Positions 54,501-63,809 of a stretch of 64,000 nucleotides of DNA are shown piece after piece; the first letter of the stretch is position 1, and every line of letters begins with the position of its first letter. Both the position numbers and the translations under genes were made by a program. The notes below the pieces were generated by a model that saw nothing but the letters and a program-made list of their open reading frames with translations, made no database searches and was not told where the DNA came from. The stretch is from Tribonema minus (Eukaryota; Sar; Xanthophyceae; Tribonematales; Tribonemataceae), in contig JAFCMP010000079.1 in assembly GCA_017506865.1 (NCBI GenBank), positions 1,178,001-1,242,000 on the forward strand, in the 5' to 3' direction.

Positions 54501-56831
54501 AGCCATCGGGTGGTTCGCAGGGGGACGACGCAGCGGGCGTGAGACACACGGGGCGTGGCGGCGCTGCAAAGCCGCACTCGCGCACGCCGTCGCCGCCGCC
54601 ACAGCCGCAGCGGCGCTCGCCGCCGCCGGGTGAGCTTTCCATGCAGCGTTCAGGTGTCGTTCCGTTCTCGGAACGGGAGGCCGGTAGCACCGAGGTGTTG
54701 CTGTACAGGCGGAGGATTTTCACTTGAAGCTCCTGTGTGGTGGTCGATGGCCAGTTGTGCTTCAGCTTCAAGAGACGTCGGACCTTGAGCTCCACTCGAA
54801 GGCGACGAACTGCTGCAGCTCACGTCAGATCGCAGACAGTGGGGACGCGCCTGCGCCGTTGCCCGCGTGATGCTGCGCAGTTCTGGCGCACCTCTGCGTT
54901 AGGATTACGGTTAGGGCTGCCTCCCCGTTCCGTGCAGCAGCGGTCGTGCATGGTGGCATCGATGCGCAGCTCACGGCCTTGCCAGCTGTGCCGCACTTAG
55001 GGTTAGGTAACCCTAACCCTAACCCTAACCCTAACCCTCGCGTTGACGGACGCGCACCTGTCCCTGACACTTCAAGCCACGAGGTGGGGAAGCGTGACTT
55101 CAAGTTTACGCACGCTGTTGTTGCCCACGTTCGATCCGACACTCATGGCGCATCCCAACACCAATAAACTAACCAGCAGCGGGCGCCTGAGCGGCCGACA
55201 GCCACGGTATCAGCCACTAACGCCACATGACCTCAACGCCGCATCCCACGCAGCGGCAGATGCCTACGGCCACAACGACGATGACGTCGCTGCCGCCAGC
55301 GACGGCGGCGGCGGCGACGGCGGCGGCGACGACGACGTGTACCAGTTCACGTGCCAGTTCTGCGGCAAGTTTGACGCCGAGTTCACGGAGGAGCGCCTGG
55401 ACCTGCACTACTGGCAGGCGTGCCCGATGCTCATGGGCTGCGAGGAGTGTGGCCAGGTCATTGAGATCTCCGCGCTGCCGGAGCACCTGCTGGATGAGTG
55501 CCAGGTGCGCGCGGCGGGTGCTGAGCGCTGCTGCTGTTGCACGTTGTTTGCACGTAGTAAAAACTATACTTCTACTTTATTGTGGCTGCTGAGACATGTC
55601 GCAAGGTCATTGAGATCTCCGCGCTGCCGGAGCACCTGCTCGACGAGTGCCAGGTGCGCGCAGCAGGCGTTGAGCGCTGCTGCTGCTGGGTGTACGGCGC
55701 CGCTGCTGAGACGTGTTGCAAGGTCAATGAGATCTGTCCTCGCGCTGCCAGAACACCCGCTGGACGAGTGCCAGGTGCGCGCGGCGGGTGTTGAGCGCTG
55801 CTGCTGTCGCGCATTTTTAGTAGTGCGGCTGCTGAGAGGTTGCTGAGATCTGCCCGCGCTGCCCGAGCGCATGCCTGGTGCGCTGTATCGTGAGCGCTGC
55901 TGCATAAAGTGCGGCGTGGTAGCAGCGTCCGCTGAGAGTGTTGCGACGCCGCTGAAGAGCCGTCGCCGCCAACTGCCAGGCGCGCGCAGTGTCGGAAGTG
56001 TTGCATGGTAGCTGGTGGCATTGCAGCTGCTGAGATGTGTCGCAAGGCCATTAGAAACACCGCGCTGCCGGCGCGCCTGCTGGACGAGTGCCAGGTGCGC
56101 ACAGGTGATGAGCGCTGCTGATGTTGACGTTGTGTCACGGCTCAGCTGCTGTCCGAGGCCACCTGTGTTTTCACATGTACAGAGATCCCTCCATTCTCCT
56201 GGCATGAGACCTCAAGTTGAGGCCTGCTGCTCGGGTCTGGAGTGCTTCCTGCAGCGCTCACTCTCATTGGCCCATGCGCAGCATCTGCGTGCCCCTCAAT
56301 GCACACACCCTCGTCAGATGCACCGCTTTGTAACAGTCACTACCGCAGCGTCTCTTGGCCCCAATGGTCGCCCTTGTACGCAGAGGACGCTGTCAAGTAC
56401 GAGGCGTGTGTCGAGGTCAGCGGCAGGGCGCTCGTGCGCTGCCGCGTCGCATCCTCCACCAGTACCTGCATTATTGCCGCCGCTGTCAAGTACTCCATCA
56501 CGAACAGTCGCACCCCGCAAACAAGCGCACCCCCGCGCCGAAAACGAACTCTCCATTGATACCCGCCAGCGCCCCCCCCCCGCCCCCCCCCCCCCGTGCG
56601 CTGCACGCGCAGGAGGCGGGCAAGTACGAGGAGTGCGAGGTCAGCGGCATGGCGGTGCGCCGCGAGGCGCTCACGGAGTGGCAGCGCAGCGCGCACTGCC
56701 GCCCGCCCGGGCGCGGCGGCATCGGCAGCGTCTGCCCGCTGTGCTTCAAGGACCTCGGCGCCGCCGACGACGAGGAGGTGTGGCGCGCGCACCTCATTGA
56801 GGCGTGCCCCAAGAATCCGCGCAGAGCGTAG
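39571..56831 (+). CDS. CEP104: CEP104-like ciliary tip protein, about 22 exons
   Basis: Exons: 39571-39699, 39991-40107, 40617-40736, 41139-41180, 41608-41706, 42260-42307 (tentative), 42632-42767, 43691-43765, 44545-44646, 45451-45546, 46342-46408, 46991-47086, 47580-47818, 48246-48362, 49414-49476, 50339-50473, 51419-51550, 52774-52917, 53730-53989, 54388-54629, 55254-55504, 56613-56831; about 976 residues (human about 925). CEP104 binds microtubule plus ends and tubulin at the ciliary tip. The N-terminal jelly-roll shows GWQSPQFCDYPQ, LLSHQSKIATQIELFIG-type sequence and GYLSLNSNERSKYMARELKS. Exons 7-9 give the paired coiled coil (AAEDYDAAK, EEEDYDTAK). A Pro-rich linker, then a TOG-like helical array (exons 14-19), then a low-complexity Gly/Gln linker follow. 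The C-terminal zinc fingers are CQFCGKFDAEFTEERLDLHY and SVCPLCFKDLG. Exon 10 uses a GC donor. The join from exon 6 to 7 does not keep phase as drawn. Confidence 0.93.
42835..42960 (+). repeat. Copies of CEP104 exon 7 donor edge
   Basis: GAGGTGGCGATTGCGAAGGA onward repeats the exon 7 end and its GTTAGT donor about 70 bases downstream. A third, poorer copy begins near 42935. An ATTCATGTCATGAAGTTC block separates exon and copy. Confidence 0.85.
44756..44820 (+). repeat. Copy of CEP104 exon 9 donor edge
   Basis: GCGCCGAATTTCAGGTGCTT and the next 40 bases repeat the exon 9 end plus downstream intron (44637-44690), with scattered changes. Confidence 0.82.
45690..45805 (+). repeat. Copy of CEP104 exon 10 donor edge with GC donor
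   Basis: GCGAGCCAGCAGCCGCCGTA and following bases repeat the exon 10 end (SQQSPYGAQLQ), the GCAAGAGC donor and about 60 intronic bases from 45510 onward. Confidence 0.87.
48363..48860 (+). repeat. Exon 14 edge copies grading into a 25-30 bp minisatellite
   Basis: Two copies of the exon 14 end (TGGACGCTGCGCGAGGCTGC; encoding RAWTLREAAAIK) lie at about 48420-48460 and 48518-48556. They are embedded in more than ten units of GGTAGGCATGTATGCA with alternating CACCACTAA or AGTGTGCTAA links. GGTAGGCATGTATG is the exon 14 donor region, so the minisatellite seems to be an amplified donor. Confidence 0.87.
50577..50665 (+). repeat. Copy of CEP104 exon 16 3' half
   Basis: ACGCTGCTCAAGGCGGCGGT onward repeats about 87 bases of exon 16 (LLKAVVGMAARNKSVRLPQLFS) with a few changes and keeps a GTGCGC donor. 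A copy this long could be mistaken for a second exon. Confidence 0.88.
51021..51222 (-). mobile_element. 5'-truncated LINE 3' end in CEP104 intron 16
   Basis: Nearly identical to the 3' ends at 60082 and 62549: TATTAATTCTCGCTCAGGGC, AAAAGCCCAGATGATTGGCA, the CGCCGCCGCCGCCAAATGGC block, and CATGTGTGTCATG, where it is cut off. High identity indicates a recent insertion. Confidence 0.88.
51640..52105 (+). repeat. Four to five decayed copies of CEP104 exon 17 donor edge
   Basis: The exon 17 end and donor (CTCTGCAGCGCTGAAGGTGA, then GAGCAGTGCTCAGC) recur at about 51635-51672, 51712-51755, 51855-51900, 51950-51990 and 52040-52095, each with the GAGG and AGTGCTCA words in the same order. Confidence 0.82.
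52955..53215 (+). repeat. Decayed copies of CEP104 exon 18 donor edge
   Basis: GCTGAGCGTTGATGCC, GGGCTTCATCAAGGTGCGTC and GTTGACGGGA recur in order at about 52960, 53040, 53115 and 53165, increasingly altered with distance. Upstream, the exon's 5' edge is also duplicated (GCAGCCGCCGAAGAAACTGT twice, 52635-52680). Confidence 0.85.
53518..53620 (+). repeat. Upstream copy of CEP104 exon 19 5' part
   Basis: GCCTGCAACAGCTTCGCGCA and the next 70 bases, encoding ACNSFAHPRDEARAAAAAATKEL, repeat exon 19 (ACNGFAHPSGEVRDAAKEL, 53730 onward). No good acceptor precedes it. Confidence 0.8.
54997..55038. repeat. Fold-back telomere-like repeat
   Basis: TTAGGGTTAGG is followed within a base or two by five CCCTAA units, forming an inverted junction in CEP104 intron 20. 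Confidence 0.85.
55575..56120 (+). repeat. Four copies of CEP104 exon 21 donor edge
   Basis: GAGATCTCCGCGCTGCCGGA onward (encoding EISALPEHLLDECQ) with the GTGCGCGC donor and GCTGAGCGCTGCTGCTG recurs at about 55612, 55728, 55845 (partial) and 56045. The first is nearly perfect; the last is strongly changed. Confidence 0.88.
56380..56460 (+). repeat. Decayed copy of CEP104 exon 22 5' edge
   Basis: GTCAAGTACGAGGCGTGTGT and then GAGGTCAGCGGCAGGGCG repeat, with changes, the start of exon 22 (GGCAAGTACGAGGAGTGCGA, 56620 onward). Confidence 0.75.
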
Positions 56832-56844
56832 CCGCCGCCGCGCA

Positions 56845-56846
56845 GA

Positions 56847-56933
<87 letters not shown>

Positions 56934-56936
56934 TGT
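56845..56936 (+). repeat. Long (GGC)n tract just after CEP104 stop codon
   Basis: About 30 GGC units with one CAG interruption begin some 15 bases after the stop and would lie in the CEP104 3' UTR. Confidence 0.9.
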
Positions 56937-57505
56937 CATGCTTACATGTCGTGTTGGCTGCAGTAATGTGACGTGGTCATGTGAGCGCCGCCGCCACCGC
57001 CGCCGGCTGTGGCGATGTGATGCGGCGATGTCTGCGTCACGCAGCGCCGCTACCGCCGTTGTCGGCGTCGGCTCTGATATTTACAAATGAATGTCAGTGC
57101 GTCTCCTGTGACTCTCATAGCGTAGTGCAATGCATGCTCTTCTAGGCGCTCTAGTGATGCATCTTTCGGACAGTTTGTGCAGAAAGCGTCGCGGTGAGAG
57201 TGGGCGGCTCGCGCGTGCTATGCACGCTGCTGTCGCCATGATACGGTGCATGGAAGTCTTGCCATATAATGATCAACTCTACACGTGAAACCTTCTGGAT
57301 TTGAACTTGGAGGCTCAGGGTGACTCTCCAGGGACGAAAAAGCAGTAGAAGTGATGTGCCAGTTGGAGCGCTCAAGGAGGCAATCAGAGCAATCATCAGC
57401 CGCGCTTTAAGTAATCCAGGCTCTGAGACGTGGCAGGTGACAGCACCAGCACTTGTGTGTGCGCCTCACACCAGCTGAGATCTTCTGAAAGTCGTGCACA
57501 AGCTC
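56937..57505. other. Intergenic region upstream of the coiled-coil gene
   Basis: No gene is supported. The part at about 57310-57500 is alike to 63645-63810 (GGTGACTCTCCA, GAGACGTGGCAGGTGACAGC, then AGCTCATGGAGGCCTCGAAC), so the duplicated block includes upstream sequence as well as coding sequence. Confidence 0.6.
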
Positions 57506-59790
57506 ATGGAGGCCTCGAACTCGGCACCGACACCAATCGCTGTCCACAACGCCCTGCAAGAGTATCTTCGCTGCCGTGACGACTTTATCAAAGCCACAAA
57601 TGCCTTGGAAGCTCTAGTGCACGAGCACCTCCTCAAGCCAGCAGAAGCTGGAGCCCCAGAGGCGCATCCCGCTTCTCTGGAAGGCGCTGCTCAGGACGCG
57701 GAAGCTCCGGCCGCAGACGCCGCAGGAGCCCCAGAGGCGCATTCCGCTTCTCAGGAAGCCGCTGCGCAGGACGCGGAAGTCCCAGCAGCAGACCGCGCCC
57801 CCGCAGATGCCGCTGCTGCGAAAGCTGCAAGGAATAAAGGAGAACAGGAATCTGTGGCAGCAACAAAACGCAGGAAGGTGGCAGCAGCTGCAGCGAACCA
57901 AGCAGAGAGAGATGCGCCAGCAACACGGGCGCAAGTTGTTGCAGCCGCTGCTGCTGCCGCCGCCGCCGCAGCAGCATCAGCAGCAGAGGCGGAGACAGCG
58001 GAGCGAGCAGAGAAGGAGGCAGCAGAGGCTGCAGAGAAAGGGGCGGCAGAGCGCCCGAAGAAAAAAGCAGCCGCAGCAGCAGCGGAGCGAGCAGGGAAGG
58101 AGCGTGCAGAGAAGGAGGCAGTCGCTGCCGCAGCAGCAAGGCGAGCAGTGAAAGAGGCGGCAGAGCGAGCGGAAGATGATGCAGCCGCCGCAACAGCAGT
58201 GAAGGGAGGGCAAGACCGGGCAGCGGGCAGCACTGCGAAACGGAAGCGGGGGAGTGACCCTCAGCGTTCAACAAAGATGCGGGTGGTGACCAAGGAGATG
58301 ACAGGGGAGCGTGTTGCTGCTGACGGGGCTGGCGCCGTCTCAAGCAGCGCGGTGGCTCACTCAAAGACGGGTGTAGCAGGTACGTTGCTTTGGGCTTGAT
58401 GATGTCAGCAAGCTTGGTTCCCGGTCCTCGCAGGTGGTTGCACTGACGACATGTACAGTACGCTGAACACCGCCCTGCGCTGCTGCGTCCTGTTCTTTTT
58501 GTAACTGCAGCCCGCGTCGGGCGCCTGCACCAGATGATACAACCGCGACTGTCGACGGTTACGCGCCTCTTAGAGCCTGAATGCTGCCTGTGATCCCGTA
58601 CCGCGCATGTTTCTATTTGTGGCAGGCGGAGGCGTGCATCGTGCATGCAGCAGGAGCGCCAAGGCCGCGGCAGCTCAACACATGCGCCAGACTTTTGCGG
58701 GCGGCAGCGCCACTCCCCCAGGCACATCCGAGGTGCCGGTCCATGCGCGCTCAGGGGCCAGAGACCTCAATGTAAGCGCTGCTGGCGGCGCTTGTGACCC
58801 TAACACTAACCCATCACGCCTGAGCAGACTGAAATCAAGCAATAATAAAGTGCCTGATGACGCTCGAGGGTCAGGCGCCGTCGCGAAGACAAGCGCTGCT
58901 ACGTGACGACTGATGCTTTGTGGAACGCATGGCGTGATGAGGGGGGGAAGCCTGTTTGCGACTGGCCTCTCTTAGAGGCGCCGATTTGAGCGCACGTGCA
59001 ATCCAAGATGACTGGGCTTATCGCGCCCCAAGTGAAAATGACAACATTTCACGTGGCATGCACATGAAGCCGTGGCGAGGTTCATGTGGTATGTGTGACC
59101 TAGTGCGATGAGCGTCCTCTGGTCACGCGAGAGTCCGCCGCCTGACGCGCACATTTGAACACGCACCGCGCCGCGCCGCGCTGCGCGCAGGCCGAACTCA
59201 CTGACCTCAGCCACGCCGTCAAGACCTCCTACGGGCAGTGGCCAACGGACGATGGCGTGTACCTCGACATCGCAGCGTGGGCGCTCACATTTGTGCGGGA
59301 GGGCGTGACGGAAGCGACGCTCGCGCGCTTCGCGGACATGGCACGGCAAGAGCGCGCGATCGCAGCGAAGGAGGCGCAGCTGGAGGCGGAGAAAGCGCGC
59401 GCAAAGGAAAAAGAGGCAGCCGAGGCGGCGGCCAACAAGAAGGCCAAGCGCGCAAAGACGGCGGATCTGAAGCGGGCGCGCGATACGCGCACTTTCTCCA
59501 TGGGGCAGGTCGTGCAGATGGACCTGAGCGCGTGGGAAGGGTGCGAGGGCATCGTCGATGCTGTCGTCGTGCGTGTGGAGGACGCTAGCCCGAGGCCCGA
59601 TAAGAAGCGCGTTTTCGTGGTGTGCCCCAGCGACTTTGACATGGTGAAAGAGGGCGGCAGCAAGCGCTTCCGCGCGAGGCTGCAGCGGTTCATCAGCGTC
59701 TTCGACGGCAAGGCTGAGGGGTGGGGGGATATGCAGGACATTGCCGCCAGGGTGACGGAACTCCCGTTCAACAGTTGGGTCATTCAGTGA
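57506..59790 (+). CDS. Unrecognised Ala-rich coiled-coil protein, 3 exons
   Basis: Exons 57506-58379, 58626-58771 and 59191-59790 join in phase and give about 539 residues. I do not recognise the family. Residues 1-45 form a helical head (ALQEYLRCRDDFIKATNALE). Residues 46-290 are Ala/Glu/Lys-rich with two copies of a GAPEAHxASxEAAAQDAE unit and long Ala runs, then a Lys/Arg patch (TAKRKRGSDPQR) that may be a nuclear signal. Exon 3 has a helical region (VYLDIAAWALTFVREGV), an Ala/Lys coiled coil (AAKEAQLEAEKARAKEKEAA) and a compact, non-repetitive C-terminal domain of about 95 residues beginning TFSMGQVVQMDLSAWEGCEG and ending SWVIQ. That domain is the best search query. The start is ATG 57506, because the paralogue at 63810 has the same MEASNS start. 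Confidence 0.72.
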
Positions 59791-60081
59791 GCGGTCATTG
59801 ATGGCCTCGCACGTGTGCCTCGCTTAGGCACGCACGCTCTACAGCAAGCCAGTAGCGAAGGCAACAACGCAGCCAAAGCACGTGAGCAAACAGCTGATTG
59901 CGCTGTACATATAGGAATGGATACTCTATATAGCTATAGGGGCTACTGCTCTCATGTAAGCTGACAATTAAGTCTATGCAACCCATACATGGCGACACCT
60001 GAGTCATTTGTGTGAACAGCCGATGTATGTAGACGGCTTGCGTACTATTTGTGCGCCTTATATGGCAGGGACATTCACTTC
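59791..60081. other. Spacer between coiled-coil gene and LINE
   Basis: About 290 AT-richer bases with no recognisable feature. Confidence 0.5.
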
Positions 60082-62522
60082 ACAGATGTACTTTTTATTG
60101 ATTCTCGCTCAGGGCGCGAAAAAGCCCAGATGATTGGCATCTAGCTGTAAGGAATCTACATGTCGTATGACAGTCTGAAAGTGTCGCAACGACAACCACT
60201 CAAACGCCGCCGCCGCCAAGTGGCATCTCGGGGTCCTCCCCTACGTCCTCCTCCATGTGCCCCCCCCCCTGGATTCTGCCATGTGTGTCATGACACGGCC
60301 AGAGTACGCCATGTGGAGCGCTGCCGACAGTGCCGAGCGTAAGCGCGCCAGGGCGATGCCCTTGAGAGATTTAGGGCGCGCTCCTCCGGGCACTGACATC
60401 CTGCTGGCATGCTCCGTCGCCATAGCCTCCAGCAGCTTCCGCCCCTGCTCCCCGATGCTGCCAAATGACCCTATTGCCAAAGTGGCAAGTTTGTAGCAAT
60501 TCTGATCATAATGACCAGAATAGTGGGTAGTCTTGGCGGCCTCTTGGTTGCGGCAGCATCGCTCGGGGTCTGCTGCAGTCTTCGCCGCCCGCGACGCCAC
60601 CTGTGCCTCGAAGCAGGTAACGTCCACCATGAGCGGTAGGTGGCGTGTCGGGTCGTCGTAGCCGGTCACCGGGAAGGCGTCGGCAGGCAGCACGATGTCC
60701 ATCCTGCGACTCCCCGGCGACCCGGCGGACCCCAGAAACGGCGTGTAGTCCTCGTCCACCAGTCCCGTTTTGAGGTATTGCCGCAGGATGCGCTGCGTGG
60801 CCCTCTTGACGCTATTGTGGACGATGGTGTCGTGCGCCTTGACGCGTGGCGCTTGACACAGCCGTGCATGCAGTGTGCCGCCCGGCGACTTCCCGCACAG
60901 CTTGCAGCCTGCCGTCTGCTCCTCTACTCCGATGGCGCGTTTGACGGCCAGCTGCCAGGATAGGCCATCGAACGAAGCCGTTGTGGAGTACATGGGCTCG
61001 TTGAGGAATGCCATGCCGATCGAGTGCATGTGGCGCTGCGACCGGAATCGAGCAAGTGCTTGCGTGCGTTGCGTGCCCTGCGGCAGCTGTTGCAGGTCCG
61101 CCTCCACCTTATCTGCAAGCTCGGTAGCGACGGCATCTGCAAGCGCACTCTGATTGGGGCGCTTCAGGCTACACTGCAACTGCAGAGCACTGGCGTCAAG
61201 TACGCAAGCAGCATCCGCACCAGTGCCACCACCTGCTGTCGGCCGCAGCGGCGGCTGCTGCGTAGGTGGTTGCTGCTGCAGTGGCGTTAGCGCTGGTGGC
61301 AGTATATGTTCCAGCTTGTCACCTGTTGCTGCACGTAGAGATGTGGCAGCTGTGGCGATCGTCCGCATGAGGGGCAGGCGCGCCACCTCTGCTGCTGCTG
61401 CGCCTTGTAGCATTGCTGGTGTGGAACGCGCAGCGCCTGCATTGACGGCTGCCGTTGCTGCGTGCGCTGGTGCTGCAGCTGCGCCGCCTGCCGTTGCTGC
61501 TGCTGCTGCCATTGGTGTTGCTGCTGCCGCAGGTGTTGGTGCAGCACCTGCCGCATTGGCCGCTGCCACCGCCATTGCCGCTGTCGCAGCCGGCACGGTT
61601 GCGGCGCCGCCTGCCGACGCTGCTCCTGTTGCAGGTGCTGCAGCAGCCCTTAGGCTAGTAGGGCCTGTAGCAGCTGTGTTGCCTATACCCGCAGCCGCTG
61701 CTGTTGATGCTGCAGTTAGTGATGCCGCCGAGGCCACTTGAGGTGCAACATGTGCTGCCGCTGCTGCAGCAGCCTCTGATGCTGGAGCAGCTGCTGCTGC
61801 CGCCGCTGCTGCTGCCGCCGGAGTAGTTGCGCCGTGCGCCGCCGCTGCTGCTGCTGCCGCTGGTGCCGCCTGTGCTGCCGCCGCGGCCCCTGATCCAGCG
61901 GCAGCTGCGTCGTGTGTTGCCGGAATGGCTGCGCCATAAGCGCGGCCAGCCGCTGATGCAGTTGCCGCTGCCGGAGCGGTCGCGCCTCCACTGGCAACCG
62001 CCGCTGCCGCTGTAACAGTTGCCGCTGCTGATGCTGCTGGTGCTGGTGCTGCTGCCGCTGCTGCCGGTGCCGCTTGTGTTGCCGCATCCTCAGCAGCGTT
62101 GTCTGCAGCCGCTTGAGGAGCCGCCTGCTGCAGCACCCCCGCCCATCCAGAGAGTGCTGGTTGCAGCGCTTGCAACGTGCCCGCCACATACGCAGCATTA
62201 GCGATGTCGCAGGCGCTGGTAATGCCAAGGCCGCCATGCCGTGTTGGGAGTCGCGCTTGCTGTAAGGCTGGGCCGTGCGCTGCCAGATGGAAGTGGGCCC
62301 CACTTTGCTCAAACTGGCGCCAGGTCTGGCCTGGTGGCTGCAGGCCCATTGAGTGCTCAAGCACCCACTGCGTGACCCGATCCCACTCCTTGGCGGCTGG
62401 CGCTGTCTGCGTAGTGGGAATGGTGCGCAGGCAGTACGTCATGCGAGGCACCACGCAGTAGCGCAGTAACCTGAACATAGCCCTCGGAGATGTCAGGCGC
62501 GCGCATCGCTCTGCAAATCGTA
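60082..62522 (-). mobile_element. LINE copy A (restriction-like endonuclease type), 5'-truncated
   Basis: The element reads right to left. Its open frame runs without stops from the truncation at about 62522 to 60241. The 3' UTR is about 150 bases and ends GCGCCCTGAGCGAGAATC then AATAAAAAGTAC. Truncation removed the N-terminal domain and the reverse transcriptase fingers and palm. It abuts copy B head to tail. Confidence 0.85.
60241..62478 (-). CDS. LINE polyprotein C-terminal part: RT thumb, Ala-rich linker, zinc knuckle, endonuclease
   Basis: 745 codons from the first ATG; the frame is open farther upstream to the truncation. Residues 1-100 resemble the thumb after a LINE reverse transcriptase (LLRYCVVPRMTYCLRTIP; LPTRHGGLGI). 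Residues about 110-400 are almost pure Ala with Thr, Gly and Pro, an unusual linker. Then comes CKLCGKSPGGTLHARLC, a CCHC knuckle, and RRMDIVLPADAF followed by LPLMVDVTCFEA, the R-x-D...D-V-T arrangement of the PD-(D/E)XK endonuclease of R2-like and other RLE LINEs. The C-terminus ends in a Gly run coded by a G homopolymer, whose length differs between copies and changes the last residues. Clade assignment needs the missing RT. Confidence 0.8.
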   Translation of the reverse strand: MFRLLRYCVVPRMTYCLRTIPTTQTAPAAKEWDRVTQWVLEHSMGLQPPGQTWRQFEQSGAHFHLAAHGPALQQARLPTRHGGLGITSACDIANAAYVAGTLQALQPALSGWAGVLQQAAPQAAADNAAEDAATQAAPAAAAAAPAPAASAAATVTAAAAVASGGATAPAAATASAAGRAYGAAIPATHDAAAAGSGAAAAAQAAPAAAAAAAAHGATTPAAAAAAAAAAAPASEAAAAAAAHVAPQVASAASLTAASTAAAAGIGNTAATGPTSLRAAAAPATGAASAGGAATVPAATAAMAVAAANAAGAAPTPAAAATPMAAAAATAGGAAAAPAHAATAAVNAGAARSTPAMLQGAAAAEVARLPLMRTIATAATSLRAATGDKLEHILPPALTPLQQQPPTQQPPLRPTAGGGTGADAACVLDASALQLQCSLKRPNQSALADAVATELADKVEADLQQLPQGTQRTQALARFRSQRHMHSIGMAFLNEPMYSTTASFDGLSWQLAVKRAIGVEEQTAGCKLCGKSPGGTLHARLCQAPRVKAHDTIVHNSVKRATQRILRQYLKTGLVDEDYTPFLGSAGSPGSRRMDIVLPADAFPVTGYDDPTRHLPLMVDVTCFEAQVASRAAKTAADPERCCRNQEAAKTTHYSGHYDQNCYKLATLAIGSFGSIGEQGRKLLEAMATEHASRMSVPGGARPKSLKGIALARLRSALSAALHMAYSGRVMTHMAESRGGGTWRRT

Positions 62523-63114
62523 CTTTTATTATATTCCACAGATGTACTTTTTATTAATTCTCGCTCAGGGCACAGATGTACTTTTTATTAATTCTCGCTC
62601 AGGGCGCGAAAAAGCCCAGATGATTGGCATCTAGCTGTAAGGAATCTACATGTCGTATGACAGTCTGAAAGTGTCGCAACGACAACCACTCAAACGCCGC
62701 CGCCGCCAAATGGCATCTCGGGGTCCTCCCCTACGTCCTCCTCCATGTGCCCCCCCCCCCTGGATTCTGCCATGTGTGTCATGACACGGCCAGAGTACGC
62801 CATGTGGAGCGCTGCCGACAGTGCCGAGCGTAAGCGCGCCAGGGCGATGCCCTTGAGAGCTTTAGGGCGCGCTCCTCCGGGCACTGACATCCTGCTGGCA
62901 TACTCCGTCGCCACAGCCTCCAGCAGCTTCCGCCCCTGCTCCCCGATGCTGCCAAATGACCCTATTGCTAATGTGGCAAGTTTGTAGCAATTCTGATCAT
63001 AATGACCAGAATAGTGGGTAGTCTTGGCGGCCTCTTGGTCGCGGCAGCATCGCTCGGGGTCTGCTGCAGTCTTCGCCGCCCGCGACGCCACCTGTGCCTC
63101 GAAGCAGGTAACGT
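62523..63114 (-). mobile_element. LINE copy B, shorter 5'-truncated copy
   Basis: Nearly identical to 60082-60625. Truncated at about 63114, where it leaves copy A's sequence. The 3' end is itself duplicated: a unit containing GATGTACTTTTTATTAATTC and TCGCTCAGGGC occurs twice (62548-62610), beside a related TACTTTTATTATATTCCACA. The coding remnant (63091-62690) covers the end of the endonuclease region and finishes with a longer Gly tail (MPFGGGGV). Confidence 0.88.
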
Positions 63115-63809
63115 TGCTTGGTACTTTTTATTAATTCTTGGTACTTACCTACCCCACCTGGGAAGGCCCTCCCAAGGTCTGGACTATGCACCTACTGTAG
63201 GCTCTGAGCGGACATCTACATTCTACCACAATACACGTGTTCTACACCTTGCCTTCACTGCATTCTCTCACGGTCCTTCTTTCTGACATAGCAACCAGCA
63301 GTCACTTTGCTCTTGCTGGTCCCACCAGACCTCCGCAACCCCACTCTGCTACTTCTTTGTGAGATGTGTGTGCGTTCGAGCGAGCACTCAGCGTGCATTT
63401 TCTCACCGAGTGAGCATACATCATGGTCATATCCATGGGCCGTTCATCTTGTTTTGACGCGCGTTCATTCGGCCAACATGAGGGGGGCCTGTTTGCTGAA
63501 TGGAGGAGACTTGCGTCTTCAAGCTGTCAACCCAGTGTAAGATGTCTGTGTGTGCCCTGCACATGCTATTGCGTATGGCCAGACGAAAGTAAAAAGTGTT
63601 GATGTCCTCAATTTTCAACTGCAACATTTGAAGTTCTTCGTGAGGGGGTGACTCTCCAAACATCTGCGCCAGTTTTTGATGTAGCTTAAGGGCGGTCAAG
63701 GTCAAGGTCAGGGCGATCAGCCGCACTTGTAATCCGGGCTCTTGAGACGTGGCAGGTGACAGCACCAACATTTTGTGTGTACACAGCTGAGAGTCGTGCA
63801 CAGAAGCTC
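63115..63809. other. Region between LINE copy B and the coiled-coil paralogue
   Basis: An open minus-strand frame at 63801-63427 reads LKLHQKLAQMFGESPPHEEL and LKIEDINTFYFRLAIRNSMC, which looks protein-like, but I recognise no family and cannot place splice sites. TACTTTTTATTAATTCTTGG at about 63123 resembles the LINE 3' tail again. The last 160 bases match the upstream region of the 57506 gene. Confidence 0.4.

Noticed and set aside
57633-58727. 364-codon minus-strand Leu-rich frame
   Set aside because: It is antisense to the Ala/Lys-rich coiled-coil exon; the Leu/Pro/Arg bias is what the complement of Ala/Glu/Lys repeats produces.
61154-61741. Plus-strand Ala/Val-rich frame
   Set aside because: It is the antisense shadow of the LINE's Ala-rich linker.
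63427-63801. Minus-strand 124-codon frame as a gene
   Set aside because: It looks protein-like in part, but I recognise no family, see no splice support, and it overlaps the duplicated upstream region of the coiled-coil paralogue. It is noted only within the spacer entry.
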